From: Selenomonas sp052169755 | Lineage (GTDB): Bacteria > Bacillota > Negativicutes > Selenomonadales > Selenomonadaceae | Assembly (NCBI RefSeq): GCF_052169755.1 | Contig: NZ_JBQNBV010000096.1 | Location: 1-8,261 of the forward strand | DNA: 8,261 bases | Direction: 5' to 3' | Shown: positions 1 through 5,102 of the stretch, one piece after another | How positions within the stretch are numbered: position 1 is the first letter of the stretch | Layout of the letters: every line of letters starts with the position of its first letter | The notes under the pieces: model-generated | Databases searched by the model: none | What the model was told of the DNA's origin: nothing | The model's input: the letters and a program-made list of their open reading frames with translations, nothing else | Made by a program: the position numbers and the translations under genes

Positions 1-360
1 CGAAAAGCGCGCAAGCTCCCTTTCGAGGAGCTTGCGCTTTTCTTCTTTCGTACCGTGCGCCGAGAACGTGATGTTCTCGGCGACGGTCATGTTGGGAAAG
101 AGGGCGTAGTCTTGGAACAGATAGCCGACGCGGCGCTTCTGCGGCGCGAGGTTGACGCCCTTTTCGCTGTCGAAGAGCGTGCGCCCGTTGAGCAGGATGC
201 GCCCCTCGTCGGGCTTTTCGATGCCCGCGATGCACTTCAAGGTCATGCTCTTACCGCAGCCCGAGGCGCCGAGCAGCGCGAGCACTTCGTCGCGCACGGA
301 AAATTCCACAGCGAGATTGAAGCCGCGCAGCTTCTTGCGGATCTTGACTTCAAGTTTCAT
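1..360 (-). CDS. modC: Molybdate ABC transporter ATP-binding protein ModC (partial, C-terminus outside window)
   Basis: This is the N-terminal 120 residues of an ABC ATPase that would power molybdate import at the inner face of the membrane. The Walker A motif GASGCGKS is at about residues 31-38. The Q-loop region (LFQDYALFPNMTVAENI) follows at about 81-97, with the ModC-like stretch EKGVNLAPQKRRVGY just before it. The ABC signature, Walker B and any C-terminal molybdate-binding (TOBE) domain lie beyond the left edge. The ATG at 360-358 shares its first base with the modA stop (TGATG), and no clear Shine-Dalgarno precedes it, so translation is probably coupled to modA. A GTG directly before the ATG is an alternative start. 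Adjacency to modA and the KRRVGYLFQD context favour ModC over other ABC ATPases. Oddly, no permease gene separates it from modA. Confidence 0.9.
   Translation of the reverse strand, partial: MKLEVKIRKKLRGFNLAVEFSVRDEVLALLGASGCGKSMTLKCIAGIEKPDEGRILLNGRTLFDSEKGVNLAPQKRRVGYLFQDYALFPNMTVAENITFSAHGTKEEKRKLLERELARFS
2..42. repeat. Long inverted repeat (hairpin) inside modC coding sequence
   Basis: GCGCAAGCTCC (9-19) is a perfect reverse complement of GGAGCTTGCGC (27-37). The stem extends as GAAAA (2-6) against TTTTC (38-42), with a 2-base bulge at 7-8, giving 16 base pairs around a 7-base loop (20-26). It lies in the open modC frame, where it encodes a charged helical stretch (EEKRKLLERELARF). It looks terminator-like on the plus strand because a T-rich run follows, but no plus-strand gene enters from the left in this window. 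Its role is unknown; it could affect modC mRNA stability or simply reflect codon content. Confidence 0.6.
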
Positions 361-1151
361 CACTTGCCAGCGGCTTTGAAGCCGTACTTTTCAAGGATCG
401 CCATGCCCTTTTCCGAGGAAACGAAGTCGAGGAAGGATTTCGCCTCGTCCATGTGCTTCGTGTCCTTCAAGATGGCAGCGGGATAGATGACAGGCTTGTG
501 CGAGCCTGCCGGAGCTTTCGCTGCGACCTTGACTTTGTCGGAAATGGCGGCGTCCGTCGCGTAGACGACGCCGCAGTCCGCATCGCCCGTCTCCGTCCAC
601 GAGAGAACCTGACGCACGTCGGAGCCGTAGACCGCCTTGCCCTTCACCTGGTCGAGGATGCCGAGCTTCGTGAGGATTTCCTCCGTGTACTGACCGACGG
701 GAACGCCCTTCGGCTCGCCGAGTGCAACGCGAGAAACCGTAGGAGTAGCAAGCGCGTCAAAGGAGGTGATCGCCTTGCCGCCATCCTTGGGAACGATGAG
801 CACGACCTCGTTTTCGAGGAGGTTCTTGCGCGTGCCGTCGGCGAGAAGCCCCGCCTTTTCGAGCGCGTCCATCTGCTTCTGCGCCGCCGAGAAGAAGAGG
901 TCGGCGCTGCCGCCGTTCTCAATCGCCTGCTGCAGGGCGCCGCTGCTGCCGAAGTTGAAGACGACCTTCGTCTGAGGATGTTCCTTCGCGTACTCGGTCG
1001 CGATCTCGTTCATCGCGTCGGTCAGACTCGCGGCGGCGGAGACCTGCAGCTCGACAGGATCTTTCTTCGCGTCCGAAGCGCTCGGTGCAGTGCCGCAGCC
1101 CGCGAGAACGAAGAGGGCGAGGCACGAGAGGAGAAGGGCGATTTTTTTCAT
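360..1151 (-). CDS. modA: Molybdate-binding lipoprotein ModA of the molybdate ABC transporter
   Basis: This 263-residue protein is the likely extracytoplasmic receptor that captures molybdate (and probably tungstate) for the ABC importer. It begins with a lipoprotein signal peptide: MKK, a hydrophobic core, and a lipobox LAGC with the lipidated cysteine at residue 19. ModA hallmarks are in order: SAAASLTDAMNEIA (oxyanion-binding serine), FNFGSSGALQQAIE (second serine), GEPKGVPVGQYTEE, DVRQVLSWTETGDADCG, and VVYATDA (ligand tyrosine region). Length is typical of the family. The ATG is preceded by GAAAGGAG (1166-1159 on the minus strand), 7 nt away. modC follows with a 1-nt overlap. The gene is transcribed away from narG. 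Its promoter carries an FNR/CRP-type site and a ModE-like palindrome, suggesting anaerobic and molybdate control. Sulfate- or phosphate-binding proteins are less likely given these motifs. Confidence 0.95.
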   Translation of the reverse strand: MKKIALLLSCLALFVLAGCGTAPSASDAKKDPVELQVSAAASLTDAMNEIATEYAKEHPQTKVVFNFGSSGALQQAIENGGSADLFFSAAQKQMDALEKAGLLADGTRKNLLENEVVLIVPKDGGKAITSFDALATPTVSRVALGEPKGVPVGQYTEEILTKLGILDQVKGKAVYGSDVRQVLSWTETGDADCGVVYATDAAISDKVKVAAKAPAGSHKPVIYPAAILKDTKHMDEAKSFLDFVSSEKGMAILEKYGFKAAGK

Positions 1152-1179
1152 GGAAAAACTCCTTTCTTCGGTGGAATTT

Positions 1180-1205
1180 GTTATACTACATTATCTTAGT
1201 ATAAC
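1180..1205. promoter_or_regulatory. Perfect palindrome resembling a ModE-type molybdate operator, over the modA -10
   Basis: GTTATACTA (1180-1188) and TAGTATAAC (1197-1205) are perfect reverse complements separated by 8 bases. The GTTATA...TATAAC outer halves resemble known ModE operators, which repress molybdate transporter genes when molybdate is plentiful. The gap here is longer than in the Escherichia coli modA operator as I remember it. The repeat covers the proposed extended -10 of modA (1198-1206), a position suited to repression. No modE gene is visible in this window, so assignment to ModE is an inference; another dimeric repressor is possible. Confidence 0.6.
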
Positions 1206-1206
1206 A
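1198..1206 (-). promoter_or_regulatory. Extended -10 promoter element of modA
   Basis: Read on the minus strand this is TGTTATACT, that is TG-n-TATACT, an extended -10 with one mismatch to TATAAT. It predicts a start of transcription near 1191 and a leader of about 40 nt before the modA ATG. No good -35 hexamer is present at the usual spacing, fitting a promoter that needs an activator. The FNR/CRP-like site centred at 1231.5 would sit at roughly -40 to -41. A second possible -10, GATAAT (1195-1190, minus strand), lies just downstream and lacks the TG extension. Confidence 0.55.
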
Positions 1207-1222
1207 TAAGAAAAGCGACTTG

Positions 1223-1240
1223 CAGTAATATTTATCACAG
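1223..1240 (-). promoter_or_regulatory. FNR/CRP-family binding site facing modA
   Basis: On the minus strand this reads CTGTGATAAATATTACTG, a TGTGA-N6-TTACT site. It matches the TGTGA-N6-TCACA pattern used by CRP and by Bacillus-type Fnr. It is identical at 14 of 18 positions to the site facing narG (1272-1289) and is in the opposite orientation. Its centre is 28.5 bp upstream of the first base of the modA extended -10, close to the class II activator position. Which regulator binds, Fnr-like or another CRP-family protein, cannot be told from the DNA. Confidence 0.6.
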
Positions 1241-1271
1241 CACATCCCATATTCGACAGAAAATTTTTCAT

Positions 1272-1289
1272 CTGTGATATTTGTTACAG
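1272..1289 (+). promoter_or_regulatory. FNR/CRP-family binding site facing narG
   Basis: CTGTGATATTTGTTACAG contains TGTGA-N6-TTACA, one mismatch from the symmetrical TGTGA-N6-TCACA consensus shared by CRP and Bacillus-type Fnr. Its centre at 1280.5 lies 31.5 bp upstream of the narG -10, or about -42 to -44 from the predicted start, so it would replace or overlap the -35 region as class II activators do. Fnr activation of narG is established in Bacillus subtilis; its use here is inferred from the match and position. Confidence 0.7.
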
Positions 1290-1296
1290 GACAAAT
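1279..1296. promoter_or_regulatory. Second palindrome overlapping the narG -35 region
   Basis: ATTTGT (1279-1284) and ACAAAT (1291-1296) are perfect reverse complements with a 6-base gap. The element overlaps the right half of the FNR/CRP-like site and the weak -35. A factor bound here would compete with the activator. TTGTTA...ACAA is faintly like a Rex (NADH-sensing repressor) site but the spacing does not fit, so the regulator is unknown and the palindrome may be chance in AT-rich DNA. Confidence 0.3.
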
Positions 1297-1317
1297 CCGA
1301 GAAAATCTTGCTATAAT
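1288..1317 (+). promoter_or_regulatory. narGHJI promoter with extended -10
   Basis: A perfect TATAAT (1312-1317) is preceded by TG (1309-1310), giving the extended -10 TGCTATAAT. The best -35 is AGGACA (1288-1293), 4 of 6 matches to TTGACA with 18-bp spacing. Transcription should start near 1322-1325, leaving a leader of about 84 nt to the GTG start at 1407. The weak -35 with an adjacent FNR/CRP-type site fits activator-dependent anaerobic expression. Confidence 0.75.
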
Positions 1318-1335
1318 AAAATGGATTAGAGAAAT

Positions 1336-1372
1336 TTAGAGAAGTGCGGATGAAAACCTCCGTGTTCTTTAA
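1336..1372 (+). promoter_or_regulatory. Leader hairpin in the narG 5' untranslated region
   Basis: Bases 1336-1350 can pair with 1359-1372 in the transcript, giving 14 pairs (four of them G-U) with A1342 bulged and an 8-base loop (1351-1358). The core is CGGA against TCCG. The stem contains the upstream in-frame candidate starts GTG 1344 and ATG 1350 but leaves AGGAGG at 1390 outside. It could shape mRNA stability or ribosome loading; no known riboswitch family was recognised. The pairing was done by eye, without an energy calculation. Confidence 0.4.
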
Positions 1373-1389
1373 GAAAATGAGATTTCCTC

Positions 1390-1395
1390 AGGAGG
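1390..1395 (+). promoter_or_regulatory. Ribosome binding site deciding the narG start
   Basis: AGGAGG is the only strong Shine-Dalgarno in the leader. It lies 11 nt before GTG 1407, slightly long spacing, with a further GGAG at 1401-1404. The in-frame GTG 1344, ATG 1350 and ATG 1377 have no comparable sequence upstream. Confidence 0.7.
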
Positions 1396-1406
1396 GAGAT
1401 GGAGAA

Positions 1407-4400
1407 GTGAGCAGCATTTTCCAGAAGTTCCGTTATCTTATCCCGAAGGAGCGGACGGCGAGCGGTCACCAACAGATTCATGAGGGCGGACGCGACTGGG
1501 AGAACATGTACCGCGACCGCTGGTCGTTCGACAAGCGGGTGCGTTCGACGCACGGTGTAAACTGTACGGGTTCGTGCAGCTGGAACATCTATGTGAAGGA
1601 TGGTCTCGTGGCTTGGGAGAACCAGGCGCTCGACTATCCGGAGACTTCGCCCGACATGCCGGATTTCGAGCCTCGCGGCTGTCCGCGCGGCGCTTCGTTC
1701 TCATGGTATCTCTACAGCCCGCTGCGCATCAAGTATCCGTACCTCAGGAGCGATCTCGCAGAGCTTTGGCGCGAGGCGAAGAAGAGCCATAAGACGGCGC
1801 TTGAGGCGTGGCGCAGCATTGCCGACGATCCCGCGAAGAAGAGGCGCTACAAGGCGGCGCGCGGCATGGGCGGTTTCGTGCGCTCGAATTGGGACGAGGT
1901 GTCGGAGCTCATCGCTTCGTCGCTTCTCTACACGGTGGAAAAGTACGGTCCGGACCGCAACTTCGGCTTTTCCGTCATTCCTGCGAAGTCGATGCTCAGC
2001 TATGCTGCAGGGCTTCGTTTCCTGCAGCTCATGGGCGGCGCGGGGCTTTCCTTCTACGACTGGTATGCCGATCTGCCGCCGGCAAGCCCGCAGGTTTGGG
2101 GCGACCAGACGGACGTGCCCGAGTCGAGCGATTGGTACAATGCGGGCTACATCATCACGTGGGGCTCGAACGTGCCGCTGACGCGCACGCCCGATGCACA
2201 CTTTTTGACAGAGGTGCGCTACAAGGGAACGAAGGTCGTCTCCGTCGCGCCCGACTACGCGGAGTCTACGACGGTCGCCGACACGTGGATCAGCCTGCAT
2301 ACGGGCAGCGACGCCGCTCTCGCTATGGCGATGGGGCACGTCATCCTGAAGGAGTACTACATCGACAAGGAAGTGCCTTTCTTCGTCGACTATGTGCGCC
2401 GCTTCACGGACTTCCCGTTCCTCGTACTCCTCGATGAGAAGGAGGACGGCAGCTTCCTGCCCGGACGCTTCCTCAATGCGAAGGACATGGGACGCGCCGA
2501 CGAGAAGCACGCCGACTTCAAATTCTACGTCGTGGATGAGATGACGGAAAGGCTCGTCGTGCCGAACGGCACGATGGGCGACCGCTGGGATCGTCAGGCG
2601 AAGTGGAATCTCAAGGAGGAGGACAGCGACACGGGCGAGGCGATCAAGGCGCGTCTTTCCGTCCTTGACATCAAGGATGATGCGGTCGAAGTCACTCTGC
2701 CGTACTTCGGCACGGAGCGCGAGGAAAGACTCTTGAAGCGCATGGTGCCCGTCAAGAAGATCAAGACGGCGGCGGGCGAGCGCCTCGTGACGACGGTCTA
2801 CGATCTGACGATGGCGAACTATGCGATCGATCGCGGCCTCGGCGGCGAGGCGGCCTCCTCCTACGAGGACGATGTGCCGTATACGCCGCATTGGCAGGAA
2901 AAGTACACGGGCGTCTCGCCCGAGCTTGCCATTCATACGGCGCGTGAGATGGCGGACAACGCGATCAAGACGGACGGCAGAACCATGGTCATCATGGGTG
3001 CGGGCATCAACCACTGGTACAATGCCGACATCATCTACCGCACGATCTTGAACCTCCTGCTCTTCATCGGTGCGGAAGGCAGGAACGGCGGCGGCTGGGC
3101 GCACTACGTCGGGCAGGAGAAGCTGCGTCCGGCGGAGGGCTGGGCGCGTGTCATGACGGCGACGGACTGGCAGCCGGCGGCGCGTCTGCAGAACAGCACA
3201 TCGTTCTTCTACTTCGGCACCGATCAGTGGCGGAGCGACGAGATCGACACGGAGCAGATTGTCGCGGCGACGGGCAAGCCGCGCTATCGCCACCCCGGCG
3301 ACTACAACGTCCTCGCGGCGCGTCTCGGCTGGCTGCCATCCTACCCGACGTTCAACAAGAGCGGGCAGAAGATCATCGACGAGGCGAAGGCAGCGGGTCA
3401 TGAGGACTTCGAGGACGTGAAGAAGTTCGTCGCCGAAAGCCTCAAGAAGGGTAAGCTGAACTTCTCGGCGGAAGATCCCGACGCGCCCGAGAATTTCCCG
3501 CGCAACCTCTTCATCTGGCGCGCGAACCTCATCACTTCGTCGTCGAAGGGGCACGAATACTTCCTCAAGTATTTGCTCGGCACGAAGAACGGTCTCTTCG
3601 CCGAGGAGAAGTGCCCGACGCGCCCGACGGAGATCCGTTGGCGCGAGGAGCAGGAGATCAGCCAGCCCGGCGGCGCGGCTGAAGGCAAGCTCGATCTGCT
3701 CATCGACCTCGATTTCCGCATGGCAGGCTCGGCGCTTTATTCCGACGTCGTACTGCCGACGGCGACGTGGTACGAGAAGACCGACCTTTCCTCGACGGAC
3801 ATGCATCCGTTTGTCCATCCGTTCCAGCCTGCCGTCGATCCCTTGTGGGAGGCGCGCACGGACTGGGATATCTTCCGCACGCTCGCCGAGGCTGTCTCGC
3901 GCGTCGCCAAGGAAGCGGGCATGAAGCCGTACACGGATGTCGTCGCCGTGCCTCTGCAGCACGATACGGAAGCCGAGACGGCGCAGCCCGAGGGTCGGAT
4001 TCGCGACTGGAAGAAGGGCGACTGCGAGCCGATTCCGGGCAAGACGATGCCGAACCTCGTCAAGGTGGAGCGCGACTATACGAAGATTTACGAGAAGTGG
4101 ATCGCGCTCGGCCCCAACGTGGAAAAGGGTATGGGCGCGCACGGCCTCTCATGGGAGTCGAAGGAGGACTACGAGGAGATCCGAAAGCGCAACGGCGTCA
4201 TTGAAAACAAGGATTTCGTCTCCTACGGCATGCCGTCGATCTTCGAGGCGCGCCAGGCCGCCGACGCCGTCATGGGGCTTTCGTCGACGACGAAGGGCTC
4301 GGTCGCCGTGCGCGCATGGCAGTCGATGGAGAAGCGCACGGGTCTGACGAATCTCACGCGGCTTGCCAAGGATCGCGAGATCGAGCGCTTCACGTTCGAT

Positions 4401-5102
4401 CAGGTCGTCGCGCAGCCGCGCCAGACGATCACGACGCCGACGTTCACGGGCAGCAACAGCAATCGCCGCTACACGCCGTTCACGACGAACGTCGAGGAGC
4501 TTGTGCCTTTCCGCACGGTGACGGGACGCCAGTGCTTCTACGTCGATCACGAGCTCATGCAGGAGTGGGGCGAGGCGATGGCGACATACCGCCCGATCTT
4601 GGAGAACCGCCCGATCGAGAAGAAGCTCGGCGAGGGCAAGGAGATCACGCTGCGCTATCTGACGCCGCACAACAAGTGGAGCACGCACAGCATGTACTTC
4701 GACAGTCAGCAGCTCCTGACGCTGTTTCGCGGCGGGCAGACCGTGTGGTTCAACGAGAAGGACGCCGCCGATATCGACGTCAAGGACAACGACTGGGTCG
4801 AGCTTTACAACCGCAACGGCGTCGTCGCCTCGCGCGTCGTGACTTCGCCCCGCCTGCCGCGCGGCGTCGTATTCATGCACCACGCGCAGGATCGCCACAT
4901 CAATGTGCCCGGCTCGAAGATTTCGGGTACGCGCGGCGGCACGCACAACACGCCGACGCACATCATGATGAAGCCCACGCACATGATCGGCGGCTACGGG
5001 CAGTTCAGCTACGGATTCAATTACTACGGCCCGACGGGCAACCAGCGCGATACCTACGTCGTCGCGCGCAAGATGAAGGAGGTCGATTGGCTTGAGGATT
5101 AA
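1407..5102 (+). CDS. narG: Respiratory nitrate reductase alpha subunit NarG
   Basis: This 1231-residue catalytic subunit (family about 1230-1250) reduces nitrate to nitrite at a Mo-bis-MGD centre, facing the cytoplasm in the NarGHI membrane complex. Numbered from the GTG start, the ligands of the FS0 4Fe-4S cluster are His49, Cys53, Cys57 (STHGVNCTGSCSW) and Cys92 (EPRGCPRGASFSW). The aspartate that ligates Mo is Asp222 in SFYDWYADLPPASPQ. Further hallmarks are WGSNVPLTRTPDAHF, GGGWAHYVGQEKLRP, LPTATWYEK, FMHHAQDRHINVPGS and the C-terminal GGYGQFSYGFNYYGPTGNQ. The window's residue numbers coincide with the mature Escherichia coli numbering, supporting the GTG over in-frame starts further upstream (1344, 1350, 1377). 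Wording throughout is closest to the Bacillus-type protein. The gene heads narGHJI and overlaps narH by 11 nt. A tungsten or selenate/chlorate enzyme is unlikely given the ligands and the neighbours. Confidence 0.97.
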   Translation: MSSIFQKFRYLIPKERTASGHQQIHEGGRDWENMYRDRWSFDKRVRSTHGVNCTGSCSWNIYVKDGLVAWENQALDYPETSPDMPDFEPRGCPRGASFSWYLYSPLRIKYPYLRSDLAELWREAKKSHKTALEAWRSIADDPAKKRRYKAARGMGGFVRSNWDEVSELIASSLLYTVEKYGPDRNFGFSVIPAKSMLSYAAGLRFLQLMGGAGLSFYDWYADLPPASPQVWGDQTDVPESSDWYNAGYIITWGSNVPLTRTPDAHFLTEVRYKGTKVVSVAPDYAESTTVADTWISLHTGSDAALAMAMGHVILKEYYIDKEVPFFVDYVRRFTDFPFLVLLDEKEDGSFLPGRFLNAKDMGRADEKHADFKFYVVDEMTERLVVPNGTMGDRWDRQAKWNLKEEDSDTGEAIKARLSVLDIKDDAVEVTLPYFGTEREERLLKRMVPVKKIKTAAGERLVTTVYDLTMANYAIDRGLGGEAASSYEDDVPYTPHWQEKYTGVSPELAIHTAREMADNAIKTDGRTMVIMGAGINHWYNADIIYRTILNLLLFIGAEGRNGGGWAHYVGQEKLRPAEGWARVMTATDWQPAARLQNSTSFFYFGTDQWRSDEIDTEQIVAATGKPRYRHPGDYNVLAARLGWLPSYPTFNKSGQKIIDEAKAAGHEDFEDVKKFVAESLKKGKLNFSAEDPDAPENFPRNLFIWRANLITSSSKGHEYFLKYLLGTKNGLFAEEKCPTRPTEIRWREEQEISQPGGAAEGKLDLLIDLDFRMAGSALYSDVVLPTATWYEKTDLSSTDMHPFVHPFQPAVDPLWEARTDWDIFRTLAEAVSRVAKEAGMKPYTDVVAVPLQHDTEAETAQPEGRIRDWKKGDCEPIPGKTMPNLVKVERDYTKIYEKWIALGPNVEKGMGAHGLSWESKEDYEEIRKRNGVIENKDFVSYGMPSIFEARQAADAVMGLSSTTKGSVAVRAWQSMEKRTGLTNLTRLAKDREIERFTFDQVVAQPRQTITTPTFTGSNSNRRYTPFTTNVEELVPFRTVTGRQCFYVDHELMQEWGEAMATYRPILENRPIEKKLGEGKEITLRYLTPHNKWSTHSMYFDSQQLLTLFRGGQTVWFNEKDAADIDVKDNDWVELYNRNGVVASRVVTSPRLPRGVVFMHHAQDRHINVPGSKISGTRGGTHNTPTHIMMKPTHMIGGYGQFSYGFNYYGPTGNQRDTYVVARKMKEVDWLED
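5076..5083 (+). promoter_or_regulatory. Full-length Shine-Dalgarno for narH inside the end of narG
   Basis: AAGGAGGT is a complete match to the 16S anti-Shine-Dalgarno. It lies 8 nt before the TTG at 5092 and is embedded in the last narG codons (the KEV of KEVDWLED). It supports the rare TTG start for narH over the internal ATG codons at 5116 and 5122. Confidence 0.85.

Noticed and set aside
2..45. Rho-independent terminator on the plus strand at the left edge
   Set aside because: The hairpin and following T-rich run look the part, but they lie inside an open, convincing modC frame on the minus strand, and no plus-strand gene ends here within view.
453..1199. Plus-strand open frame opposite modA
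   Set aside because: modA on the minus strand has a lipobox, oxyanion-binding motifs and a good ribosome binding site; the opposite frame has none and would run through the divergent promoter region.
1281..1296. Rex (NADH-responsive) operator at the narG promoter
   Set aside because: Only a TTGTTA half is present; the second half and the family spacing do not fit.
1344..1406. Longer narG starting at GTG 1344, ATG 1350 or ATG 1377
   Set aside because: No strong ribosome binding site before these codons, the first two fall in a possible hairpin, and the extra residues are absent from the NarG N-terminus as known; GTG 1407 puts the FS0 ligands at the expected positions.
1152..1406. tRNA, small RNA gene or insertion-sequence remnant in the divergent intergenic region
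   Set aside because: No cloverleaf, no terminator-bounded transcript and no transposase fragment or terminal repeats were seen; the content is explained by two promoters and their operators.
1701..4142. Very long open frame on the minus strand opposite narG (about 813 codons)
   Set aside because: It is a shadow of narG: GC-rich codons leave few stops on the opposite strand. The translation is Arg/Leu/Val-rich and low in recognisable motifs, while narG has all catalytic ligands.
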